Source of the DNA: Podospora bellae-mahoneyi
Lineage: Eukaryota > Ascomycota > Sordariomycetes > Sordariales > Podosporaceae
Length of the DNA stretch: 64,000 bases
Direction of reading: 5' to 3'
NCBI RefSeq assembly: GCF_035222275.1
Contig: NC_085881.1
Coordinates: forward strand, 930,001 to 994,000
A model generated the notes under the pieces. It was not told where the DNA came from, ran no database searches, and saw only the letters and a list, made by a program, of their open reading frames with translations. Positions 32,266-43,618 of this stretch are shown here, piece after piece. A program made the position numbers and the translations under genes. The stretch's first letter is position 1. Each line of letters opens with the position of its first letter.

Positions 32266-34038
32266 ATGACACATCACCCTGACTCTGCTTTTAAATCACA
32301 GAGGCGTTGGAAAACGGGGAAGGATGGAAGGGTGGGTTGGAATGAAGTAATGATTCTTTTAAAAGAAGAACGGTGGACAGGTTCATCTCATGAAGCGAAG
32401 GGGGGATCTGGGATTGGATCAATTGGAAGGATGAGAGATGGGATATTCTCTTGTCCTGAGGAGGAGCGGATTTGGGATTAAAGATCGATCGATCGATTTG
32501 CAACGATACCCTGCAATGTATTCTCGGCGCGCGTACCAGCAGCACAGCACAACACACAGCATCTTACATTTTTTTGGCCTCGTAGCCAAATTTACTTCTT
32601 AATCAAGCATTCAAGCATGCTTTCCCCCCGATTTGTACGGATTGTTATTTTGGACTAGGGGAATGTGGTTGGCCGAGAAGCGAAAAGAAAACAAGTGAAT
32701 GGAGCTGGCAGATTGGGGGGGGGAAAGCAATTGCGGTTGATTTTGTCCTGAGCTGCAACAATCATCGGATCGATCGGACCATTTACCTCTGGCGATATTC
32801 TTGCCGTGAGGGGATGATGGAAAAACATCCCATCATGGCTGAATATCTGCCTTGATGGGGGGTGGTGATATTTCTCTGGAAAGGTTGGGCTGTTGGGAAG
32901 GTTTAGCTGATGGCCTGGACTTTTATATGTTGATTTTACACTTTTTTTGTTTTCCTATTAAGGCTTAATATTAAAACTTGATACCTACCTGTTACTGTTG
33001 CACCTGTGATGTGATGGGCTGTTGATGTATGTCCATTGAGGCTCAAAAGGAATAGATTTGTCAGGAGCGTGTGCCACGCCGCTGGATGGTGTTGGGAAGT
33101 ACAGTAGCATGGGAATAAGTCGATGCTGGGAATAACATAAAACCAAGAGGGAAGAAATAACGCACACGACACACGACGCGCGACGGCACATAATCACTCA
33201 TCATCTCACGGATATGTTGTAATGTTACACAGCATACCCTACCTAAGAACCTCTGAGCACAACCGGTTTCTCCTCTGCAGTCAGCCAGTCAGTCAGCAAA
33301 GGGTCCTCCTCTTCCATGTGAAGCTACAGAGTTGCCTCGCCCAGCAGCCGTTTCCCCGAGCGCCGCCAAGCAAAGGGGTTGGGAAAGCATATCGCGGCAT
33401 GGCATGGCATGGCAGATCTTGGGAAAGCGGTCTGGGGTTGAGAGGTTGGGGGGTGGGGGCAAACAGCAGTGGAAGTCTATTTCCGGGTTTTGTATCCGTA
33501 ATCCTTTGCTTTCATGAGATAATCATGGTTGGGTCCTCAATTGTCCCTCTCCGGTTGAATGAGAGGGCTACATCAAGATGAATCAAATACCGATGTGTGA
33601 ATACTGGCAGTTAAGAAGAACGAGGCTGCAAAATAGAGAGCCATCGACATACTTTGTCTTACCTATCTCAGTACTCATTCTGTAAATTCTCAATCGACAG
33701 CCATTCAAGAATCATTTCACAATCAAGAGCACAATCACAGTCACCATCACGACACCAGTCAACATTCAGGAAACATCAGGGTTCCCCATTTTCTACCATA
33801 ATACTATCTCGGATGCTCCAGCCTTCCCAACTCCGCTCTCCTTATGCATCACCGTTAAACCCAGTTTTAAACCCCCATCCCCATCCTAATGTCTACCAAG
33901 TGCCTTTTGATGTGCCGCTCAACATGACCAAGTTTTCAGAACCGAAGATTAAAGGATAAGACTCGAGAAAGAAAGGAGCAAGGGTGTGCTGAATCCCCTC
34001 TAAACACGCTCAAAGCCAAAGCAAAGGAGTTGCAAAGC
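32266..34038. other. Intergenic region between the small membrane protein gene and INO1
   Basis: This 1.8 kb contains a short ATCG repeat (about 32483-32497) and no supported gene. Open frames up to about 120 codons are featureless. Confidence 0.5.
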
Positions 34039-35721
34039 TTAGAAGAGCTTGTGCTCAAGAGTCATGTCGGACTCGGGCTGGAGACCCAAGCAGCCGCGCA
34101 TGATGTTGACGAGAGCGGAGCGCTGCTTGGCAAGGGCGTTGACAACGGGAGTGCCGGGAGGAGTCAAGGGAGCCTTGAGCATGTAGGAGAGGACAGAGAG
34201 AACGCTGTGGAAGCCCTCAAAGTCCTTGGTGGCGGCGCCGTCGGTGGAGACAGCCTTCCACCGGATACGGGTGAAGAGCTCGGTGATGAGGACCAAGTCG
34301 ATGATCAAGGGGGAAGCGAGAAGGGAGTCCTCGCACACGTTGAAGAGCGAAATAGTCTGGTGACCGCCGAGGAAGATCTCAGCATAGTACTCATCAAGAG
34401 CACGCTTGTCGTCGCCGACAGCGGGCATGTACTTGATAACAACGGTGTGGTCGGGCTTCTCGCCGGGGGCGTAGAGAACGGTGTTGGCCTCCACCATGTC
34501 GTCAATGACATTGGACTTGGAGATCTCCTTGGAGCGGAACTGTCTCTGCTCGCTCAGGTTCTTGCCGTCGTTGTTGCCGAGATGGTTGTAGCTGGCAACG
34601 GAGGTAAGCTTGATACCGGCGTTGATGAGGAAGTCGACGAGGGCCGACTTCATCTTGGTCTGGCCAGACTTGAAGTCATCACCACCGACGAAGGCCCTGT
34701 GGCGCTCGGCAAGCTCGATGGCACCGGGAACGAAGGTGTTCTGGGGGGAGCCGTTGATGAAGGGGGTGTTTTCGAGGATGCAAGCAACAGCGAAGACGGT
34801 GGAGGGAGAGACCTCCTCGTGGCCGTTCTCAATGGCCTTGAGGAGGTTGTCGGCAGTGTCGTTGACACCCTCAATGAGGTCAGCGAAACGCTCAGTGTTG
34901 GCGGTCCACTGGACGATGACACGGTCAAGGTTGTTGGCAGCCTTGAAGTCACTGTTCAATTCATGTTAGTCAAAATGCTTCTCAGAGCAGCTTCAAAAAT
35001 GTGCAACGTACCGAATGTCCTGGCGGATCTTCTCAACGTGGGCCATGGAGGCCTTGGTGCCCTCGAGGATGTTGTCGGCACGCTTCTCCTGGTTGGCAGC
35101 AATGAAGTCGGGGTAGTAGATGCTAGGAAGGGGGACCATGGAGGCCATCTCCTTGGCAACCAGAGCCTTGAGGCCGGGCTCGAGAACCTGGGCGCGGTCC
35201 ATAGCCTCGGCGAGGTTGAGCTTGCTGATGTCCCAGCCGCCGATGACAATGTCGTTGGGGTGGACCATGGGGAGGAGGTCGTGGAAGGGGATGTTGACAT
35301 CCTTGCGGGTCTTGGCATCGGTGCCGAGCTTGACGGTAGAGCCCATGATCAGAGAGCCATAGTAGTTGGCCTTCTGCTCACCGCGGCGGGTCTGCCAGGA
35401 GAGCCCGCGGCGGTTGGCAATGATGCCGGCGGTGACGGTGGAACCGTTGTTGCCGCCCCAGCCAACGAGCATCATACCCAGCTTGGGGACCTTGGTGTCG
35501 ACATTGAAGTTGTACTGGGTCTCCTTGGGGACCGCAACATACTGGCCGTTGACCTCGGATACCTCGGTGGTGTGATAAGTGTACTTGGAGCGGATCTGGT
35601 TGTCGGTGTACTCGACGTTGGGGGAGTTGACCTTGAAGGTCACCTTCTGGTTGGTGGAGGAGGAAACGCCGCCAGAGTTGACAGGTCCATCACCGTTCGC
35701 GATCTCAGCGTGGGGAGCCAT
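34039..35721 (-). CDS. INO1: Inositol-3-phosphate synthase
   Basis: Exons 35721-35012 and 34951-34039 give 540 residues, as for yeast and Neurospora Ino1. It converts glucose 6-phosphate to inositol 3-phosphate with NAD, the first step to inositol lipids and inositol phosphates. Motifs: NAD-binding [13 protein letters not shown], the region [48 protein letters not shown], the VIDDMVEAN segment and the conserved end [20 protein letters not shown]. Splicing joins QDIR to DFKAANN. Codon bias is very strong, and the whole antisense strand is also open. A TATA box lies about 125 bp upstream. Confidence 0.98.
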
Positions 35722-38700
35722 TGCTAAGGTTGGAGAGTTGTTGATTTTGCCTGGATGCTGAGAGTGAATTTATCGGGTAGAGATGTAATCCGCTGAGCTT
35801 CCTGGAGAGGCAGAACAACGGGCTCCGGCGTATGGGTGATGGACCCTTTTATATATGTTAGCAGAGGTTTGTGAGGAGGCAGCCGGAAGGGGGACGAGTT
35901 GAGGCATTCTCCGCCAAAGACCGTGATCTCAACAGAAGCGGCGGTTGAGGGAGCACGAAGAGATTGCCAGGTGGGCTACAACAAAGGGTATATCAGGGGC
36001 GTGGGGTCAGGGGACACGGAGACAAGGGGGGGGAGGAGCATGTGGTAGTGGGTAGTGGTAGTGCAGGTAACGACATGGGACGACGGAGTCCAAAAGGACA
36101 GGTGTTGACGGTATGGCGGCATATGCGTCGAAGTTCGGAGGAGCAACACTTACGAGTTAAGAAGGTTGGAGAACGTTTTGACGGTGTCGTGATCGCGGCC
36201 CTGGAGCTGCGATCAACAAAGCTGAGATGGGAGCAACAAAAGGTTCGAAAGGGGGGGGGGTAATGTCTCGAGTCAGATTCGAGGGAGTTGGCTTGTTTTG
36301 TTCACAAGGAAGTAGGCAAGGCGAAGAGCGGAGGAGCACGAGACGACACAATCGTCCGACAGCAAGTGACAGGAAGGGCCTTCCTTTTTATGTTTGGGGA
36401 AAAGACCGGACGACGTGGGCGGTGAAAGAAACGAAATCCGCACTATAACCTTGGGGCTCCACGTTTCGGACAAGTCGGCCGTTCAAATCACCGTTCAATG
36501 GCGGGGGCCCGGGGTCCATCCATGAGTTGATCGGATGAATGCGTAGCGGCGGTCAATTGCTGCCGGGAAACATAGCGTGTACTTTTCCAAATCACAATCG
36601 AGACATATTTCCACGGTAGAGACACTGCGAGCTCAGAGCTTTGGGCATAGCGCCTGCAGATACCAAGAGATAAGGGCATGGGGAAGAGCTATGCGAGCAG
36701 CGAGCATCGAGCACAAGCAGCAAGCAGGACGCAGGCCGCACCGGCAATTTCCTGATCGAGAGAGAGCCTTCTCTGTGGATTGTCTGGCCGTTGGATGTCG
36801 CCAGAAAGTATAGAATGCACAACCTACCCACACAGCAAATAAAAAAAAGCTGCCCCGCCATCCCCGCTCTGCCACAGCACGGCAGCGGGAGGGCGGGGGG
36901 CATGTTTCGGCCCCCGATTTCGCTGATTGGTAGCGGGGGAGCGGCGGAGTTGACCCGTCCAACCCCAACACCTACCGACGCCGGGCGGCAGCAGGTCGCC
37001 CGAAGAACTGACACCGCCCGTGGCTTCAGTGCTGTGTTTCGATGAAAGGAGAGCTCGGGTTTGCTTCTTCAGTGGCTGCTGTCTCTGCAGGACGAGTATC
37101 CACTGTGAGCTGTCAAACCAGTCAACAACGGCAAATTCATACCACCCGCGCCCGCTCCCGGCCCGGTTGGTTGATGTTGACGTTGGTAGTATCAGACTCG
37201 AGGCCGCAAGGGTACTCTCGCCGTTCGGTTTTAATTCGATCCATACATAACATATGTCTGCTTTCAACTTCCAAATCTGTCACCGCGCAGCTGTATGGCT
37301 TTCATGGCTTGAATATACAGTTCGAGGCAATGTATCATGATAAGCACTAAAAGCGGACATATGTCGTTCTGTATCACGATATTCCACCTGTGTTGTTGTC
37401 CTGCAGTCTTGAGGGAGTTACCATTCACCAACGAACACGAGCCGGCAGGGGTATGTGTGACATGCAGCAAAAGTGATATCTGATTTTATTCTGGCAATAA
37501 GGTGATCCCTTGCCTCATCATTCGTCGACGCTCCCGAGCATGTATCAGGGAGACACAGCAGTCTCGGTTGGGCTGTCGTGTGTATAACCAAACGCCGAGT
37601 TTCTGTTTTGTTGGAGAAGATGCACCGTTTCCTGCCCACCGCTCTTCTCGGAAACGGTGCCGTATATGGCAGCTCATCGATGCGGCCAAGATGCTTGTAA
37701 ACCATCCAATCTTGAAATTCCAGAGGGTGGAACTGCCGTCTTCAACGTGTTTCCTGTAGTTTAGCATTACGGCAATGTGCTGTGCCTGAGACGCGAGATC
37801 CCCGGAAGACTGTGGGGAAACCTCGAAACGAAACCTACCAAGACCCTCGACTTGGCATGCTCGATCCTTGTAACTCACTGGAGATCAGTCTTTTGCTGGC
37901 AACGATTGACTGATCATTACTGAGAGCTGGAGAAGAGCAGAGGAGCGACGTGGTTAGTGTACCCCACGCCCGTGCCGAACTGCTCCGTCTCCAGGGTGCT
38001 CGTTCCGTTCGAGCTCTACTACAAGAGTACCTGCTCGAGAAGGCTGGGCCGGAAATGCTTCTCTGTGGCTGCTTGCGAGTCGTCTTCAGTAGACATATAC
38101 TATCATGACTGCGGGAGAGTTTACTCGTTGTCACCCCACTGACGTGATGAGAAACCCTTCAGTCATTCCCATAGGCCCAGCCTTGAGCCTCCGCAGCTGC
38201 AAATCAATAAGGAAGGGTTGACGTGCAGCTTCTTAGTGATGAGGTGCTGGTCAACAGTGGCTTGCTGCATCGATGCATTGTCGATGCGAGGCAGGCTCAG
38301 GCAGGACGACGAATCCGGCCAGTTGTGTGCAGCCAACATGAGATCCTCGACGTGGGGTTGACAGTTTGCAGAGGTGCCATAGGCTGCTCTTCCCGCACCA
38401 CCCCAACTATTTGTTTCGCTCCAGTCAAAAAGAGGTTCTTACCTGCAAGATCGATGAACAGCATTGAGGGCTGTGTGGACCACAAGCAAGCCGGTGGCTG
38501 GCACGGGAAGCCGACATAATCTCTCCATGGTTTTCGTGCTGTTTCGAGGCACCTAGGCGATGCTTGCTTTTGATCATCCTGCCCTCGTCTAGCCTGACAC
38601 ACCAAGTCGGCCTCTAAACGGGCTGTCAAGGCGAGCGAATCTGATTTACCGCCGCATGGCAAGGTCAGGAAATGGCCCGGACCAGCCGTTCGACCTTCAC

Positions 38701-40981
38701 CTCCCACACTCTGGACGAGGCGGGGTAACCATACACACAGTGCAACCGCCAGACTGCCCTACACTCAAAGTCGTCAGCCAATACTCTGGGCGCCATGTCT
38801 CCAATCTTATTGGATATGCAGGGTATGAAACTCGCCCTATAGGTATATACCTCTGTATATATGAATGTCGGAGGTGAGGGCAGGTCGTCGCCAGGGCCGG
38901 GAGACCGAAAGGGGAAATGTGGAGGTCTTTCTGGAAGAGCACCCCAGACAATGGTTCATTTTTCTCGGCAACAGCCTTTTCTCCAGACAGATGCGCCTCT
39001 CAGGGCTCGCCAGGGGGGGCAAAGCAGTGCGGAACGATGGCTCGGCAGGGCGCGGGTTGCTTGCTTTTTCGATGCGTCCAATGATTCGGCACATCGGGCG
39101 CGTCAGGGAGACGATCAATCTTGGGCTCGCTGGCCCCGGCAGCCATTCAGCCGCCTTGGACGGCCTTGTTCGATTTTCAGCGAGATGAGAACCGTGAAAA
39201 GCCGGAATTGTCGCGAGTTACTGGCAGAGGTGGCAAGCAATGCCAACTGATGAGGGTCAGATGCGGTGTGAACGCATCGGCAGGAACACTCTTCTGTGCC
39301 TGAAGGCTGCATTCGGGTCACTGGACCGAGCGGTGAGGCCGCTTGGCGTGGAGAGAAGGTTGCAGTGATGCATCGCCGTCTCTCGGAAGAGGGGAGAAAG
39401 CCATAGCGAGTATCAGAAAATATCGCAGCGATCGAGGGTGGGAAGAGGGTATTGGGGCCAAGAGGATGCTGAGACGCGGGAATGTGTTGCTGGTTCAACT
39501 GAAAAAAAAAAGCGTCAAACAGGTCATTCATGCTGGATTCCTTCATAAATCCCGTCATCCTTGATCGATCCTGGTGAGTATGATTAGTCTCTAAACGCAC
39601 CAATTGGGAGCTGTGGTGAATGTACATAGCTTACTGCTGGCGATAAGTGAGGTCTAAGACAGAAAGCCACTGGTAGTTGGTTCAAGAGAAAAGTGGGCAC
39701 CTCGAGATTACAACAAGCCACTTTGAGGGTTTGTTTGGCGCGCCGTTGATGTTTGGTGGACGGGTCATGTTTGATGCTAGAGCTTGCCTCAAGGTGAAGG
39801 TGGCATCGCGGATCTGGGCCACGGGCAGCATGAAAAGACCCCGAAATGATCTCCGATAATTTTGAAGTCGTGCGTCGGGTTGGCTGGATGCAACACACCC
39901 TTCTGTCACTCGTCCCTGTGTCACCACCCTTGCCTGCCGGAACTGCTGCTGATGGTCAGAACTCAGAAGCTTCTCCTTCACCGTGCATGATGGGCGTTGG
40001 TGATAGCCGTTTTGGGAACAAGGTGAGCTGCCACAGCGCGGGTAGGTAGAGATAGATGGAGATAGCAGAGAGATGGCAGAGACTGTCTGTAGTGAGAACG
40101 TGTGAGTGAGGTTCAGCAGTCAGGGGGCCTGGCCTCGTCCATTTTGATTTCCGCCCCATCTTGTGGCCATCGCGCACATCCCGGTCGGCTTCAATCAGAG
40201 GTCGTCGATAATTGCGGAGGCGCTCGGGCCTGGAACCCACTGCGAACGAGGGTTCCCTGGGTGGCTGCCGAGGGCCCGACCTGAGACCCTTTTTGGTCTC
40301 TTCGTCTCGACAGGGAAGGCCGGGGTGAGCAGGGCCAGGGTCGCGGTCACGGTGTCTCCCGCCCACGCAACTGCCAGCGCCCGCGATTCTTCAACTCTCT
40401 CCCTCTTCTGCATCCCTTCCATGCCGTCAAACCGCCAGACTCGACCCCCGAGACACGATCCGCAACGCACTCGTCCATCGCCTTCCCCACAGATCGCTCA
40501 TTCCGTGCATTTCGGCAAGTTTGCCCTGTGCATAGCCCTGACGAGCTTGGCATCCCTCGGGCCTCTTGTGTTTGCCTGCTTGCGAGAGCCGGTCCCTGTC
40601 TTGTAAAACCAGATCAGATCCCTCCCGCTGCACCTCATCATCCTGAACATATTAACGATTGCTGGAAACAATTGATAACCTGGAACCACCACCACTTTGA
40701 CCCCGGACCTAATCTCGACGACAACTACGGATACTCCGAACTTCCCTGTCTATTTCGACTACCGTGCTGCTGTTATCACACTCATCACTTACATATATAT
40801 ATATACCTACATAAAGGCATTCGCCGGGTTCAGGACGCGTGGACTGGGGAACCTGGCGGACTGGACAGCTTCTCCGGACAGTTCGAGACTTCCCCGCAAA
40901 GCCCAGACCGAGACGCGCCTCGATTCCCATGTTTCAGTCGACGACACACCAGTGACTTGCAGGAAACGACGCTGATTGGGA
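35722..40981. other. 5.3 kb gene-free region between INO1 and the LIM protein gene
   Basis: This is the longest stretch without a recognisable gene. Open frames (up to about 180 codons near 40528, 170 at 39115-39627 minus) show no domain or signal peptide. GC content stays like the neighbours, with no AT-rich RIP-like block. A TA repeat lies near 40795-40806. The last 600 bp before 40982 are probably the leader of the LIM gene. Unannotated non-coding RNAs or long promoters are possible. Confidence 0.4.
35847..35856 (-). promoter_or_regulatory. TATA box of INO1
   Basis: TATATAAAAG on the minus strand, about 125 bp upstream of the INO1 start codon, is a near-perfect TATA element. Confidence 0.65.
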
Positions 40982-43618
40982 ATGGCCACCGTGGGAAGAG
41001 AGTCGAGCTTCATGCCGACTGTGAAATGCTCGTCATGTGGCTTACAAGTGGAAATCTCCCTAATGGGAGAACATGAATGTTCGGGGCCGCCGGCGGTGGA
41101 AGGTAGGCGGTTGATTCCGTTTGTTCACCCCGACAACTTGCTGACCATGCATTCAGAAACACCGCCGATGCCCGCCCCGTCACTTTTTGAAAGATTTAAC
41201 CCGTGGGGTGCTCCTGCTGCGCCAAAGGACCAGTCTCGGGCACCCCCTCAAGTGGACACCTCTGCTGCCAGTACGCTTGATGCATCTCGAACCATGGCAA
41301 ATGCTGACGATGGTTCAGATCGTGCCTACGCAGGACAAGGCCAGTTGACGCCAGTGAGTTCACTGTCGAGTGGATCACAACCGAGCGAGCAGAACATCTC
41401 GCCCAAAACACCAAATGCTAGACCTGCTACCAACAAGCCGGACGAATTCTTTGCTCCTCTAATTGCCAATGATTCGCCTCCCCCTCAACCAACAAGGAGA
41501 TCAGGGGGTTATGGGGGGTTGGGTAACAGGACTGATTTCGACGACCAGCTGCCGCCATCAAACCCAGCAAGGAAACAATCACCACCGAATCTAATGGAAC
41601 GCCTGAATTCCATCGCTCCTGGGCCGTTTGATGCCAACAGAAGGCCTTCGAGCAGTGCTCGTAGCGATATAAACGATCGTCCCGGTACTTCAGCTTCCAA
41701 CCTTGGCAGCTTGGGTGGAGGACAGGCACAACCCAGCCTGAGAAAGAACGGCTATGGGGGTTTTGGCGTTCCTGCGAGGAGTCCGAGTCGGCAGGAAGAC
41801 AATCCTCCGCCATTGACACCCAGTCGCGCCGATACATTTCCTCGTCCGAATGAAGGCTTTCCGCCACCCCAGCGAACACCTTCTGCGCCACCCGCGGCCT
41901 TGAGAATTCAGCCGCCAGACAGATTACGTGCCCCATCAGAGTATTTTTCAGACAGAGATGGCGGGACATCGCCAGACAGCCGAGGGTCCATGATGAGCGA
42001 CAGACCTCGCCGTCCCAGCCGTGGGCCAGACACTTCGAGACCCCCACCTCCTCGCAGTGCTACACTCCGACCCACCACCCCTGGTCTCCCAACCATCAAC
42101 CTTGCTGAGGAGTTCGGCGTTGGGAATCCTTACCATACGCCTTCGGAATCGACAGGATCAAGCGTGTCTGTTCACAGCATGTCGGTACAGAGCGTGTCAG
42201 CCCAGAGCAGTTTTGAGCGTCGCCCTAGTCAAGCGAGCTCCCGAACTAGCCCACCCAGGTCCATAGCATCGAGATCTGGACGGAGAAAGCCTTCTGACAC
42301 ATCTAGTTTTGATAACTTGATGTCGGATCTTCAGTCTACAATGGACGATAATCAGCAGAAACCGCCAGGTCCTGCCTCTCTCAAAATGCCATACAAGGGA
42401 GGTAGAGATCGGCCATCGCCACTAAGCGCTCGTCCGCCACCGCCAGAGGGAGGATATGATCCACGCATCGACCCGCGTGGTCAGCGACGAGCAGCAGGAG
42501 GATCCCCTCTTCCCTCTCCGTTGGAGATCTCGCCGCTTGGCGAAAGCCCTGCCATTATGACACCTAGCATCTTGACACCTGGATCTGGAGCTCAGCCATC
42601 TCCAGGCTGGCCGACCCCGAAACCGGAACCAGCTCGACCTCGTGAACAGGAGCCCCCTGTACCGCAACAATCAGCGCTGAGAGAGCTGCAGGGAGCGTCT
42701 CCCATGGACAGGCCACAAGGTCCGCAAAGAGCACCGCCGATGGAAGCACCAAGAGAGCTTCAAAGGGCACCCACGATGGAAGCGCCAAAGGAGACCCAGA
42801 GGCCACCCATGGAGCCTTTTCGACCTCAGCTCCAAAGAGCACCAACAATGGAGGTCCCGAGACAACTCCAGAGAGCCGCCACGATGGACGAGCCAAGGGA
42901 CATGCAAAGACAAGATCCCAGCAGAACTCCGCAACGACCTCGAGACCCCCGTGACGAGCTTCGCGACGGCAGACCTCTCCACGAACGATCCCGCTCGCAA
43001 CCTCGCAACTTGCCTCCTCCCTCGGCCCAGCCTTCCCGCGGCGACTGCAAGGCATGCGGGCTGCCAATCAAGGGGAAATCGATTTCCAGCGCCGACGGCC
43101 GTCTCACCGGGCGCTATCATAAGCCGTGCTTCGTCTGCTCAACCTGCCAGGAACCATTCACGTCAGCGACGTTTTACGTCTTGAACGACAGACCCTACTG
43201 CGAGCAACACTACCACAAGCTCAACGGCAGCTTGTGCGGGAGCTGCGGCCGAGGCATCGAGGGGGAGTATCTCGAGGATGAGACTTCTCGCAAACACCAC
43301 GTCGGATGCTTCAAGTGCGGCGACTGCGGCATGGCGCTTCGTGATGGGTACTTTGAGGTCAACGGCAGGGCGTTTTGCGAAAAGGACGCCTGGAGGCGGG
43401 TGCAGCAGCCTCCTCCTCCGTCTATGATGATGGGCGGCGGCAGGGGAATGGGTGGTCCTCCCGGACGAGGAAGAGGGGGCATGAGGCCGCCGGGACCGAT
43501 GGGGCTGCCGGGGGCGAATCCGAGGTTTGGGCCGAACGGTCCGTATGGGAATAGTCGACTCGGACCGGGGCCGAGACCGAAGATGGAGAAGAGGATGACG
43601 AGGTTGGGGATGCTGTAG
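40982..43618 (+). CDS. Paxillin-like LIM-domain protein (PaxB/Pxl1 type)
   Basis: A long disordered Pro/Ser/Arg-rich protein with two LIM domains near the C-terminus. The N-terminus (MPTVKCSSCGLQVEISLMGEH-x-C) has a small zinc-binding-like motif. LIM 1 starts CKACGLPIKGKSIS and LIM 2 CGSCGRGIEGEYL, each with the Cys/His spacing of a double zinc finger; a Gly/Pro/Arg tail follows. The family links Rho signalling, septation and polarity. The ATG at 40982 is used. A likely 54-nt intron (41103-41156, GTAGGC, CTGAC, TTCAG) has no stop and is a multiple of three, so spliced (860 residues) and unspliced (878) products are both open. A 12-15-residue repeat lies at 42680-42915. Confidence 0.9.
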   Translation: MATVGRESSFMPTVKCSSCGLQVEISLMGEHECSGPPAVEGRRLIPFVHPDNLLTMHSETPPMPAPSLFERFNPWGAPAAPKDQSRAPPQVDTSAASTLDASRTMANADDGSDRAYAGQGQLTPVSSLSSGSQPSEQNISPKTPNARPATNKPDEFFAPLIANDSPPPQPTRRSGGYGGLGNRTDFDDQLPPSNPARKQSPPNLMERLNSIAPGPFDANRRPSSSARSDINDRPGTSASNLGSLGGGQAQPSLRKNGYGGFGVPARSPSRQEDNPPPLTPSRADTFPRPNEGFPPPQRTPSAPPAALRIQPPDRLRAPSEYFSDRDGGTSPDSRGSMMSDRPRRPSRGPDTSRPPPPRSATLRPTTPGLPTINLAEEFGVGNPYHTPSESTGSSVSVHSMSVQSVSAQSSFERRPSQASSRTSPPRSIASRSGRRKPSDTSSFDNLMSDLQSTMDDNQQKPPGPASLKMPYKGGRDRPSPLSARPPPPEGGYDPRIDPRGQRRAAGGSPLPSPLEISPLGESPAIMTPSILTPGSGAQPSPGWPTPKPEPARPREQEPPVPQQSALRELQGASPMDRPQGPQRAPPMEAPRELQRAPTMEAPKETQRPPMEPFRPQLQRAPTMEVPRQLQRAATMDEPRDMQRQDPSRTPQRPRDPRDELRDGRPLHERSRSQPRNLPPPSAQPSRGDCKACGLPIKGKSISSADGRLTGRYHKPCFVCSTCQEPFTSATFYVLNDRPYCEQHYHKLNGSLCGSCGRGIEGEYLEDETSRKHHVGCFKCGDCGMALRDGYFEVNGRAFCEKDAWRRVQQPPPPSMMMGGGRGMGGPPGRGRGGMRPPGPMGLPGANPRFGPNGPYGNSRLGPGPRPKMEKRMTRLGML
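42680..42915 (+). repeat. Coding tandem repeat, unit like LQRAPTMEAPRE
   Basis: Six imperfect units encoding LQ-RA-P-x-ME-x-P-R/K-x lie side by side in the disordered part of the LIM protein. The DNA copies have diverged at wobble positions, so the repeat is not recent. Confidence 0.85.

Noticed and set aside
34030-35727. A 565-codon plus-strand open frame over the whole of INO1
   Set aside because: It is the exact antisense of INO1 including its intron. The strong codon bias of INO1 avoids codons whose complements are stops, which leaves the opposite strand open.
39115-39627. A 170-codon minus-strand frame in the INO1-LIM interval
   Set aside because: No recognisable motif and a composition like random translation of GC-balanced DNA.
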